Source: an uncultured Alphaproteobacteria bacterium
GTDB taxonomy: Bacteria; Pseudomonadota; Alphaproteobacteria; HIMB59; GCA-002718135
Reading direction: 5' to 3'
NCBI GenBank assembly: GCA_902625365.1
Contig: CACOAX010000005.1
Span: 1 to 55,610, forward strand
Length of the DNA: 55,610 nucleotides
Below, piece after piece: positions 26,459-34,530 of this stretch (position 1 is its first letter; each line of letters opens with the position of its first letter). Made by a program: the position numbers and the translations under genes. Below the pieces are notes generated by a model. It was not told the DNA's origin and did not search any database. It worked only from the letters and a program-made list of their open reading frames with translations.

Positions 26459-27931
26459 ATGTCTGAAATTCAAACCTTCAAATTTTATGCAGGAAATAGA
26501 TGGCATGACCCTTCTTCTGAAAAATATTTTGAAAGTGAGGATCCATCTATAGGTAAAGTATGGGCAAAGGTCCCTGACTGTAATGAAAAAGATATTAATC
26601 TTGCAGTATCATCTGCTAAACGTGCTTATTATGATGGTCCTTATGGTAAAATGCATCCAACAGAAAGAGGCAGAACATTAATTAGAATTGGAGATATTAT
26701 TGCTAAAAATGCAGAACGCATTGGTCAAATAGAAACTAAAGACAACGGCAAACTTCCAAAAAATATCACTCCTTCTTTAACCAGCTGGCAGACTGAGAGT
26801 TTTTATTATTATGCAGGCATGTGTGACAAGTATGAAGGTAGATTGATACCTTCAGAAGTTCCAAATATGCATAATTATTTAAAATGGGAACCATTTGGAG
26901 TTGTTGCACTTATTCTTCCTTGGAATTCACCAATTGGAACATTAATCTGGAAATTAGCACCAGCAATAGCAGCAGGTAATACAGTTGTAATTAAACCTTC
27001 AGAAAGAGCATCATGCTCTACATTAGAGTTAATGAAAATTTTAGAAGAAGCTGATCTTCCAGAAGGTTTAATTAATGTTGTTACTGGTTTTGGTCCTACC
27101 ACTGGTGCACCTCTTATTGAACACCAAGATGTTAGAATGATAAGTTTTACAGGTGGAACAAAAGGGGGGAGTGCAGCTAGTTTAAGTGCATCCAAAAACG
27201 TTAAACCTATTATAATGGAGCTAGGAGGAAAATCCCCACAAATTATATTTAAAGATGCTGATTTAACTTTATCAGTTAATGGAGTTGTGTCAGGTATATT
27301 TCCAGTTTCAGGTCATAGTTGTATTTCAGGATCAAGAATATTAGTACATAAAGATATAAAAGATAAATTTACTCATAATTTATTAGAAGTTGTTAAAAAG
27401 GCTAAAGTTGGCCATCCAAATGATACTGCAACGCAAATAGGACCGATAGCAAATAAAGAACAATATGATTTTATTTTATCTAAAATAGAGTCTGCAGAAA
27501 AAAGAGGTTTAAAATTATTAATTGATGGAAGAAAAGAACAAAAATCTGAAGGATATTATATTGGACCAACTATTTTTGATAACGTTCCAAATGAAGATGA
27601 TTTAGCTCAAAATGAAGTATTTGGACCTGTTGCTTCAATACAAACTTGGGAGGATGAAGATGAAGTAATTAAAATTGCAAACGATACTATTTATGGACTT
27701 GCAGCAGGTATTTGGACTAAGGATACTAATAAAGCTATACGTTTAGCAGATAAGATAGAGGCTGGAACTGTTTATATAAATAATTATTTTAATGCTTCTA
27801 CTCAATCTCCAGTTGGAGGTTTCAAGCAATCAGGATATGGTCGAGAAAATGGATGGGAAGGAATGCAAAGTTACATGCAGACCAAATCTACATGGTTAGC
27901 AACTAATCCCTCTCAACCAGATCCATTTTAA
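26459..27931 (+). CDS. Aldehyde dehydrogenase, partner of GMC oxidoreductase
   Basis: ALDH superfamily, 490 residues. N156 is in ILPWNSPIG, E254 in MELGGKSPQ, and nucleophile C288 in PVSGHSCISGSRILV; SPVGGFKQSGYGREN near the C-terminus is canonical. A TTGACC and a TAAATA with 18-base spacing lie at 26425-26454, so close to the ATG that a transcript from them would be leaderless; this is a weak promoter guess. It most likely oxidises the aldehyde released by the upstream GMC enzyme. One base separates it from the membrane hydroxylase gene. Confidence 0.85.
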   Translation: MSEIQTFKFYAGNRWHDPSSEKYFESEDPSIGKVWAKVPDCNEKDINLAVSSAKRAYYDGPYGKMHPTERGRTLIRIGDIIAKNAERIGQIETKDNGKLPKNITPSLTSWQTESFYYYAGMCDKYEGRLIPSEVPNMHNYLKWEPFGVVALILPWNSPIGTLIWKLAPAIAAGNTVVIKPSERASCSTLELMKILEEADLPEGLINVVTGFGPTTGAPLIEHQDVRMISFTGGTKGGSAASLSASKNVKPIIMELGGKSPQIIFKDADLTLSVNGVVSGIFPVSGHSCISGSRILVHKDIKDKFTHNLLEVVKKAKVGHPNDTATQIGPIANKEQYDFILSKIESAEKRGLKLLIDGRKEQKSEGYYIGPTIFDNVPNEDDLAQNEVFGPVASIQTWEDEDEVIKIANDTIYGLAAGIWTKDTNKAIRLADKIEAGTVYINNYFNASTQSPVGGFKQSGYGRENGWEGMQSYMQTKSTWLATNPSQPDPF

Positions 27932-27932
27932 A

Positions 27933-28868
27933 ATGAGTTTAAAAAATCGTCATGAATGGAATTGGCAACCAACTTTACCAATTAAATTATCGCCAATATT
28001 AGATTGGCCACCAAATTTTTTATTGTTTTATAAATGGCTAGCTTCTTATTGGCTTCACATTAGTTCAATTATAATTGAAGTTTTACTTGCTATATTTATA
28101 TTCTATTTGTTTCACCCATCTGCCGAAGAAATGAAAAATTTTTCTTTTTCGTGGATTTCACAGTTATGGATTAGAAATTGTATTTTAATCACTCTTGTTG
28201 CCGGTTCTTTACACTTCTGGTTTTACTACTTAAAAGGACAAAGCAAAAAACTAAAATTTGAAAAAAAATTTATAGATGAAAAAGTTAAAAAATTTACTTT
28301 CAATAATCAACTTTTTGATAATATTTTTTGGACAATTATAAGTGGTGTTACTATTTGGACAATATTTGAAAGTTTTTATTTTTGGGCAGCAAGTAATGAT
28401 ATCGTTCCTATCATGTTTTGGTATGATAACCCTTTTTGGTATGGAATATTTTTTATTATAATTCCTATTTGGTCAAGTGCGCATTTTTATATTATTCATC
28501 GATTATTGCATTATACTTTTCTTTATAAAACTGTTCATAATTTACATCATAGAAATATAAGTCCAGGACCTTGGAGTGGTATATCTATGCATCCTATCGA
28601 ACATATTTTATACTTTTCAACTGTAGTTATACATTTTGTTGTTCCGTCAAGTCCAATACATGTGCTTTTTCATTTTTATCAACAAGGATTAAATCCAGCT
28701 TTTAGCCATTCAGGTTTTGATAGTATTGTGATCAAAGATAAAAAAAGATTAAAAGCAGGTGATTTCTTTCATCAACTTCACCACCGATACTTTAATTGTA
28801 ATTATGGAACTATAGAAATGCCTTGGGATAGATTTTTTGGAACTTTTAATGATGGTACAAAAAAATAA
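27933..28868 (+). CDS. Sterol desaturase/fatty acid hydroxylase family membrane protein
   Basis: Di-iron membrane hydroxylase of the PF04116 type. The histidine clusters are HRLLH (189-193), HNLHH (202-206), HPIEH (220-224) and HQLHH (280-284). Four or more hydrophobic segments (about 40-60, 80-100, 130-155, 165-190) place it in the inner membrane with the histidines on the cytoplasmic side. It hydroxylates or desaturates a lipid or a small hydrophobic substrate. It starts one base after the aldehyde dehydrogenase stop, so the three genes form an operon in which hydroxylation, alcohol oxidation and aldehyde oxidation could follow one another. Confidence 0.8.
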   Translation: MSLKNRHEWNWQPTLPIKLSPILDWPPNFLLFYKWLASYWLHISSIIIEVLLAIFIFYLFHPSAEEMKNFSFSWISQLWIRNCILITLVAGSLHFWFYYLKGQSKKLKFEKKFIDEKVKKFTFNNQLFDNIFWTIISGVTIWTIFESFYFWAASNDIVPIMFWYDNPFWYGIFFIIIPIWSSAHFYIIHRLLHYTFLYKTVHNLHHRNISPGPWSGISMHPIEHILYFSTVVIHFVVPSSPIHVLFHFYQQGLNPAFSHSGFDSIVIKDKKRLKAGDFFHQLHHRYFNCNYGTIEMPWDRFFGTFNDGTKK

Positions 28869-28872
28869 GAAA

Positions 28873-29664
28873 TTATTCTTTCCAATTTGGTTCTCGTTTT
28901 TCTAAAAAAGCATCAATGCCTTCTTTAGAATCATCATGTAACATATTTTCCGTCATTACTTTTGAAGTAAAAGCATATGCATCTTCTAAATTCATATCTT
29001 TTTGTTTGTAAAAAGCTTCTTTACCAATCTTAATAGTATTAGAAGATTTAGACGATATTTTTTTAGCAATTTGAAATACATTTTCTTCTAAACTATCTTC
29101 TTCAAAGACATCATTTATTAAACCAATCCTTAATGCTTTATTTGCATCAATAAGATCCCCAGTGAGAAGCATTTCCATTGCTTGTTTCTTACCTACAGTT
29201 CTTGATAATGGAACCATTGGTGTAGAACAAAATAATCCAATATTAACACCAGGAGTTGCATATTTTGATCTGCTACTTGAGTAAGCTAAATCACAGCTAG
29301 AAATTAACTGACAGCCTGCTGCAGTAGCAATACCATCAACCATAGCTATAACTGGTTTATTATTTTTATTAATTTTCAGCATAAGTTGAGAGCACATTTG
29401 AAATATTTTTTTAAAATAGCTTTCACCTTTGTCATTTTGCAATCTTTGTGAATTTAAATCTTTTAGATTATGTCCTGCACAAAAAATATTACCTTTTGAT
29501 GATAAAATAATTACTTTTACATCATTACCTTTATCAGCAATATCTAGTGCTGATGTTAATTCATTGATCATATTTTCGCTTAAAGTATTTTGGTTTTTCT
29601 GGTCGTTAAGAATAATATTAAAAATATTATTATTTTTTTCAGTTAATATTAGATTAAAATTCAT
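28873..29664 (-). CDS. Enoyl-CoA hydratase/isomerase-like protein of the ECHDC3 type
   Basis: A crotonase-fold protein with FCAGHNLKDL near 57-66 and GIATAAGCQL near 111-120 forming the oxyanion hole. The stretch YATPGVNIGLFCSTP (137-151) closely resembles human ECHDC3. Both positions where classical enoyl-CoA hydratases carry catalytic glutamates are non-glutamate here, so simple hydratase activity is unlikely; isomerase, thioester hydrolysis or binding are alternatives. It is the last gene of the nine-gene leftward unit, directly abutting the OsmC gene, and converges with the membrane hydroxylase. Confidence 0.75.
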   Translation of the reverse strand: MNFNLILTEKNNNIFNIILNDQKNQNTLSENMINELTSALDIADKGNDVKVIILSSKGNIFCAGHNLKDLNSQRLQNDKGESYFKKIFQMCSQLMLKINKNNKPVIAMVDGIATAAGCQLISSCDLAYSSSRSKYATPGVNIGLFCSTPMVPLSRTVGKKQAMEMLLTGDLIDANKALRIGLINDVFEEDSLEENVFQIAKKISSKSSNTIKIGKEAFYKQKDMNLEDAYAFTSKVMTENMLHDDSKEGIDAFLEKREPNWKE

Positions 29665-30111
29665 TTAATTGATTTGAATTTCAACATCTTTAGATAGTGA
29701 ATTAGCGATAAAACAATATTTATGTGATCTCTCTTTCATCTTTCTCATTTCTTCATCAGAAATATTAAAATTATCTTCAAATACTATAGCTGGATTTAGC
29801 TCTATTTTGTTGACATACATTCTTCCCTCTGCATTTTTTCCTAAATACGAAATTGCTTTATCTTTGTAATTAATAACTGGCCATTTCATTTTTGCAGCTA
29901 AAGCTAAAAACGTCATCATAAAACAACTACTCACAGCTGCAGCTAGTTTTTGCTCTGGATTAATATTAGTTTCACTTCCTCCATAATCTGGAGATGATCC
30001 CGCATCAATAGATACATTTTCGTTAAGCATTACTGTGTGATCAGTTAAGTATTTTCCAAATTCGAGTTTTTGATCTCCTAATTCCCACTTTAATTCAATT
30101 GAATGACTCAT
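29665..30111 (-). CDS. OsmC/Ohr family protein
   Basis: From ATG 30111 (148 residues) the protein begins MSHSIELKWE; a longer reading frame from 30159 is disfavoured because it overlaps the upstream gene and adds a non-homologous leader. The two redox cysteines are C63 (AVSSCFMMTFLA) and C133 (HKYCFIANSL), the usual peroxidatic/resolving pair of thiol peroxidases for organic hydroperoxides. One base separates it from the DmdA-like gene and it abuts the crotonase-like gene. OsmC proteins can also act on small thiols, which may matter if the pathway releases methylated sulfur compounds. Confidence 0.8.
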   Translation of the reverse strand: MSHSIELKWELGDQKLEFGKYLTDHTVMLNENVSIDAGSSPDYGGSETNINPEQKLAAAVSSCFMMTFLALAAKMKWPVINYKDKAISYLGKNAEGRMYVNKIELNPAIVFEDNFNISDEEMRKMKERSHKYCFIANSLSKDVEIQIN

Positions 30112-30112
30112 T

Positions 30113-31234
30113 TTAAGAATAATTAAAAGGTAGTGAGCACACTTTACCTTTTCTCTCAATATTATCTGGTGTTAATACGATAACATCCTGCCCATCATTC
30201 CAATAATCTCTATCAACCATAGATAGGCCAATATTGGTTTTTAAAAATGGTGAATAAATACCAGAGGTGATATTACCAATTTGAAATCTATTTTTTGAGT
30301 ATACAGGAAAAGGTATTGTGCACGGAGGAGTTGGTGACCCATCAAAAGTAATACCTTTTATTTTTTTTTCTATTCCATTTTTTAATATTTTTTTTAGTGC
30401 ATTTTTTCCAATGAAATCATGAGATAAATTGCTACAATAATTATCAAATCCACATTCAATTGGATTATTATCTAAAGTAAATTCATTACCATAGGATAAT
30501 AAACCACCTTCTATTCTATCAATTAAATTTGGACATCCAGGAGAAATATTAAAACCTTTTCCTGCTTCCCAAATAGTTTCCCAAAGTTTTTTTCCTAAAC
30601 TAAAACCTTTAAGATAAATCTCAAAACCATCTTGTTTGCTATATCCTGATCTTGCAATTATCTGCTTTGTTCCATCAAATTCAAAAAAAGAAAAATGAAA
30701 GAATTTTAATTTTTTAATTTTTTCACCAAATATTGATGACATTAATTCTTCAGATTTTGGACCTTGAATTGCTAGAGGGTAAACATCAGGCTCTATAATA
30801 TCAACTTTAAAATTTCTTCCTACAGACAATCCTTTTGCCCAAAGAAGAACATCTGAGTCTGCAACTGATAGCCAATATTTATTTTCACTTAATTTTAAAA
30901 GTACAGGATCATTTATCATCCCTGCATTTTCATCAATCATCGGATAATAGTAACATTTACCAATAGGCATATCTTTTATTGATCTTGGAGACATGAGTTG
31001 TATTAATTTTTTAGCATCTTCTCCTATTATTTGAACCTGACGTTGACATGAAACATCCCAAATTTGCGTATTTTTAGATAAGTGCCAATAATCTTCTTCA
31101 ACTGTTGCTTTATATGATTTTGGAAGAAGCATATGATTGACTACAGTAAAACCACTTACACCAGCTTCAATTACTTTCTCTGTGTAGGGAGTCCTCCTAA
31201 TACGTCTAGACATGTTTAATCCTGAATTACTCAT
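30113..31234 (-). CDS. DmdA-like aminomethyltransferase-fold demethylase
   Basis: GcvT fold, 373 residues from ATG 31234. The N-terminus (SRRIRRTPYTEKV then VVNHMLLP), QIWDVSCQRQV at 57-67, DENAGMINDPVLLKL near 101-115 and VYPLAIQGPK near 151-160 follow the dimethylsulfoniopropionate demethylase DmdA more closely than T-protein of glycine cleavage. DmdA transfers a methyl group from DMSP to tetrahydrofolate, giving methylmercaptopropionate. I cannot confirm substrate-contact residues, and downstream dmdBCD genes are absent here, so the substrate may be another sulfonium or a quaternary amine. The start is one base after the hydrolase stop; an internal ATG at 31213 is also possible. Confidence 0.65.
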   Translation of the reverse strand: MSNSGLNMSRRIRRTPYTEKVIEAGVSGFTVVNHMLLPKSYKATVEEDYWHLSKNTQIWDVSCQRQVQIIGEDAKKLIQLMSPRSIKDMPIGKCYYYPMIDENAGMINDPVLLKLSENKYWLSVADSDVLLWAKGLSVGRNFKVDIIEPDVYPLAIQGPKSEELMSSIFGEKIKKLKFFHFSFFEFDGTKQIIARSGYSKQDGFEIYLKGFSLGKKLWETIWEAGKGFNISPGCPNLIDRIEGGLLSYGNEFTLDNNPIECGFDNYCSNLSHDFIGKNALKKILKNGIEKKIKGITFDGSPTPPCTIPFPVYSKNRFQIGNITSGIYSPFLKTNIGLSMVDRDYWNDGQDVIVLTPDNIERKGKVCSLPFNYS

Positions 31235-31235
31235 T

Positions 31236-31571
31236 TTATTTAGACCACCATATTGAGTATCCATTTGGAGAAACAATTAAAGGTATGTGGTATTTTTTAA
31301 GAGGATCTTTCATTTTAAATTTAACAATTATTGTATTAATAATTTCACTGGTATTTCTAAAATATTTACCAGAATTAATTATCATTTCATAATCACTTTC
31401 ACAATCTTCTTTCGTTAATTCAAATTCTTTAAGCATTCTTCCAGAACTATCTGTTTTATCTTCTAGAAATACAACTTTGTTATTATTTTTTACTTTATAA
31501 ATAACAATTTCTACATCACTTGCATGTGTACCATCTATTGAGTTTAGTAAATGTGTAGAAAAAATTGCCAT
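31236..31571 (-). CDS. Transthyretin-like / 5-hydroxyisourate-hydrolase-like protein lacking YRGS
   Basis: A 111-residue transthyretin-fold protein. It keeps the HIUase N-terminal strand FSTHLLNS (H7), an arginine in TDSSGR (R45), and KYHIPLIVSPNGYS (H95). True HIU hydrolases end in YRGS after GYS-T; this protein ends IWWSK, so the defining catalytic tetrapeptide is lost. No urate oxidase, OHCU decarboxylase, allantoinase or other purine-degradation gene is in the window. Its position between the ThDP lyase and the DmdA-like gene suggests a hydrolytic or binding role in that pathway instead. Confidence 0.7.
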   Translation of the reverse strand: MAIFSTHLLNSIDGTHASDVEIVIYKVKNNNKVVFLEDKTDSSGRMLKEFELTKEDCESDYEMIINSGKYFRNTSEIINTIIVKFKMKDPLKKYHIPLIVSPNGYSIWWSK

Positions 31572-31574
31572 AAA

Positions 31575-33317
31575 CTACTCTATAGAAGCCTTATCTCTTT
31601 TATCACTAACTGCAGCAACTATTGGACTTATAACACCTTTAGCCTTAACATTTACACATGCAGTTTTACCACTTTCTAACGCTCTTTTTAAAGCGGGGCC
31701 TAAATCTTCTCTTTTAGTAACTAATTCTCCATGTCCTCCAAAACCTTCAAAAATTGAATGAAATGGAATATCTCTAAAATCAGTTGCAAAATGTTTCCCA
31801 CTTTCAAATAACCTTTCTTGTTGCTGAGAAATACAGTCAAGACCTCCATTATTATCTATAACAACAATAATAGGTTTTTTTTCTTGAAATGCAGCTTCAA
31901 TTGACAATCCGCCAGATAAAAATGCACCATCTCCACTTATCAAAACAACATTAGATTTAGGATTAAGATTTTTTGCTGATACTGCAAAAGGAACTCCAAC
32001 ACCTAACATACTGAAAGTGCCTGGATGTAATATTCCTCCAAGTTTTTTACCTTTTGATCCAGCAATATTAATTGCAATCTCGGACCAGAAATGTGTGTTA
32101 CCGCCATCAATAACTAACCAATCATTTTCAGTTAATACTTCTTGAACATCTAAAGCTAATTGAAGAGGATGAATTTTTCCACCTTCTTTTTTAGCCTTTT
32201 CAGTTTCTTTATTTAAGTCATCTAATGTTTTACTGATCCAATTTTTTTTCTCGTTTTTATTCTTATTAAACCATTCATTATTTAATTTCCATTTACTGTT
32301 TTTCTTTAAATCTATGAGTTTATCCAAAAAAACTCCAGGATCACAAAGTAAGTTAATATCTGCAGCTCTATTTAATTCTATTTCTTCATGCGATCCATTA
32401 ATGCAAACAAGCTTAGTGCTTTTTGGAAAAAGTGGAGGATTACCAAAATTCATTTGATTATCAAGACGTGCACCAATCATAAGAACTAAATCTGATTCAT
32501 GGAGAGCCATTTTTGATGGAGGATATTGATGAATATCTGCCAGACCCATGTATGTATCTGCCTCTTCGCCTAAAAGCTTTTGATGGTATGGTATATTAAA
32601 TATTGGAATGTTTAATTCAAAGCCAGCTTGCTCTAATTTTTTTTCTGCAATAGACCACCAAACACCATGTCCTCCAATAAAAACAGGTTTTTGTGCACTA
32701 ATTGCCAGATCAAATATTTCATTTAAACTCTCAGGATCAGGCCAAGCTTTTGCTAAAGGTTTCTTTTGATGAGTAAAAGGTCTTTCTTCTAAACCTGCAT
32801 CAACTGCAAATGATGAAAACATTATATCTACTGGTACACTTAAATGTACTGCGCCAGGATAGCCATTTGTTGCAATTCTATATGCTTTATCTACGAACTC
32901 TCTTATTCTATTGCCATCTGTAATACTTGCACTGTATTTTGTTAACGGTGCTGCAATAGATACATCATCTATTTCCTTAAAACCGCCTGCTCCTTGTCTT
33001 TTTAAGCTACTTGATCCAGTTATAAAAATAACAGGTGATCTTTCACCCCATGCTTCCATCATTGAAGGTACTGCATTTGCAAAACCTTCTGGCCCGACAA
33101 TACAAACTGATGGATTTCTTGATATTCTTGTATGACCATCAGCTAAATGACCAGCAATTTGTTCATGAGGACAATTAATTACATTAATTTGACACTCCAT
33201 AAATCCTTCAAGTGCTGGATTACAAAAACCTCCAGAAAGTGTAAAAACATTATCAATACCTTTGTCTCTAAGAGCTCTTGCAAGTAATGCCCCACCTCTA
33301 ATCTTTTTATCTCTCAT
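31575..33317 (-). CDS. Thiamine-diphosphate-dependent lyase/decarboxylase (ALS/HACL-like)
   Basis: Three-domain ThDP enzyme of 580 residues. E52 in CPHEQIAGHLADGHTR activates the cofactor; this rules out glyoxylate carboligase, which lacks that glutamate. QGAGGFKEIDDVSIAAPLTK near 117-136 resembles acetolactate synthase and 2-hydroxyacyl-CoA lyase. The ThDP-Mg motif is GDGAFLSGGLS through DNNGG near 451-480. It probably decarboxylates or cleaves a 2-keto acid or 2-hydroxyacyl-CoA. The upstream FMN enzyme (1-base gap) would provide a 2-keto acid. Substrate unknown. Confidence 0.8.
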   Translation of the reverse strand: MRDKKIRGGALLARALRDKGIDNVFTLSGGFCNPALEGFMECQINVINCPHEQIAGHLADGHTRISRNPSVCIVGPEGFANAVPSMMEAWGERSPVIFITGSSSLKRQGAGGFKEIDDVSIAAPLTKYSASITDGNRIREFVDKAYRIATNGYPGAVHLSVPVDIMFSSFAVDAGLEERPFTHQKKPLAKAWPDPESLNEIFDLAISAQKPVFIGGHGVWWSIAEKKLEQAGFELNIPIFNIPYHQKLLGEEADTYMGLADIHQYPPSKMALHESDLVLMIGARLDNQMNFGNPPLFPKSTKLVCINGSHEEIELNRAADINLLCDPGVFLDKLIDLKKNSKWKLNNEWFNKNKNEKKNWISKTLDDLNKETEKAKKEGGKIHPLQLALDVQEVLTENDWLVIDGGNTHFWSEIAINIAGSKGKKLGGILHPGTFSMLGVGVPFAVSAKNLNPKSNVVLISGDGAFLSGGLSIEAAFQEKKPIIVVIDNNGGLDCISQQQERLFESGKHFATDFRDIPFHSIFEGFGGHGELVTKREDLGPALKRALESGKTACVNVKAKGVISPIVAAVSDKRDKASIE

Positions 33318-33318
33318 C

Positions 33319-34482
33319 TTAATACTTAATATCCTTAAAAATTTTCTCTGCTATAATTTTTTTATCAACTTCATTTATGTCCGTTAATCCAACTAAGCCA
33401 AGATTTGTACTTAACTCTTCTTTAATTAAGTTGATAATTCTTCGAAGACCTCTTGCACCATCCGCACCGACGGCGTACATTAGAGGTCTGCCAAACATAA
33501 CAAAGTCAGCTCCCAGAGCTAATGCACGTAAAATATCACTACCACTTCTAATACCACTATCAAAAAGTATTGGAAAATCATTTCCTAAAGCTTTTCGAAT
33601 TAATGGTAAGGCATTAATTGAAGCAGTAGCACTATCTAATTGCCTTCCACCATGATTAGATACTTGTATTGCATCAGCACCAGCCTCTTTAATTTTTAAA
33701 GCATCTTCAGAATTCATTACTCCTTTAATTATTAATTTCCCCTTCCATGCATCTCGAATTCTTTTTAGAGTATTCCAATCAGTTGCTCCTCTACTTTCTT
33801 TTCGTCTAAAAATTTGATCACCACTTTTAGAAGTAGCATAATTCATTGGTTTTGGAGCTCCTTTTAATAAAGTCGTCAAACTCCATTGAGGGTGTAGTGC
33901 AAAATCAAAAAATTGTTTTGGACCTATTTTAAATGGATACCCAAAACCATTTCTATCATCCCTTGCTCTTCTTGAAAGAATAGGCACATCAACAGTAAGA
34001 ATTAAAACTTTGTATCCAATATTTTCTGCTCTTTTCAATAATTCCATAATAAATTCTTCACTTTGAAAAATATATATTTGCATCCACGAATGACCTTCTG
34101 AAAAAGTAAACATATCTTCAAGTGTTGTACTAGATGCCATTGAAACACATGTTGGAATATTATTATATGCACTTTCTTTTGCTATCATTTTATCTGCTTC
34201 AGGCCATGAAAGATTTGTCATACCCATTGGAGCAAATCCAAATGGATAATCAAAATCAAAATCAAATATTCTTTTTCTTAAATTTCTATTCTCGACATTT
34301 CTAAAAACCTTAGGCTCAAGTCTAATTTGATCTAATGCAGTACTATTAATTTCAGCAAGTTTATCATCTCCTGATGCTCCATCAATAAAATCAAAGACTA
34401 ATTTTGGTAATCTTTTTTTAGATAATCTTATTGCATCATCTATTGTATGGATTTTAGTGCTAGGTTTAATAAGATCATTCAT
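33319..34482 (-). CDS. FMN-dependent 2-hydroxy-acid dehydrogenase/oxidase
   Basis: TIM-barrel enzyme of the lactate dehydrogenase/glycolate oxidase/mandelate dehydrogenase family, 387 residues. K253 in IIKGVMNSED, catalytic H277 and R280 in VSNHGGRQLD, then DSGIRSGSDILRAL and GRPLMYAV are canonical. LTVDVPILSRRARDDRNGF near 162-180 is the usual loop. It oxidises an L-2-hydroxy acid to a 2-keto acid. Operon position, one base from the ThDP enzyme, suggests a 2-hydroxy acid to 2-keto acid to aldehyde sequence. Lactate itself is possible, but the neighbouring methyltransfer genes argue for a more specialised substrate. Confidence 0.85.
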   Translation of the reverse strand: MNDLIKPSTKIHTIDDAIRLSKKRLPKLVFDFIDGASGDDKLAEINSTALDQIRLEPKVFRNVENRNLRKRIFDFDFDYPFGFAPMGMTNLSWPEADKMIAKESAYNNIPTCVSMASSTTLEDMFTFSEGHSWMQIYIFQSEEFIMELLKRAENIGYKVLILTVDVPILSRRARDDRNGFGYPFKIGPKQFFDFALHPQWSLTTLLKGAPKPMNYATSKSGDQIFRRKESRGATDWNTLKRIRDAWKGKLIIKGVMNSEDALKIKEAGADAIQVSNHGGRQLDSATASINALPLIRKALGNDFPILFDSGIRSGSDILRALALGADFVMFGRPLMYAVGADGARGLRRIINLIKEELSTNLGLVGLTDINEVDKKIIAEKIFKDIKY

Positions 34483-34530
34483 TTTTATATTTGTATTCTA
34501 ATATAATTTATAATTCTATTACAAAATATA

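Noticed and set aside
26875-27195. 106-residue minus-strand frame inside the aldehyde dehydrogenase
   Set aside because: Antisense shadow of a well-supported gene with intact catalytic motifs on the + strand.
32911-33135. 74-residue + strand frame inside the ThDP enzyme gene
   Set aside because: Antisense shadow of a complete enzyme; no independent start signal or conservation evidence.
31575-33317. Glyoxylate carboligase reading of the ThDP enzyme, with the hydroxyisourate-hydrolase-like neighbour suggesting urate breakdown
   Set aside because: The cofactor-activating glutamate E52 is present, whereas glyoxylate carboligase lacks it, and no other urate or allantoin genes are seen.
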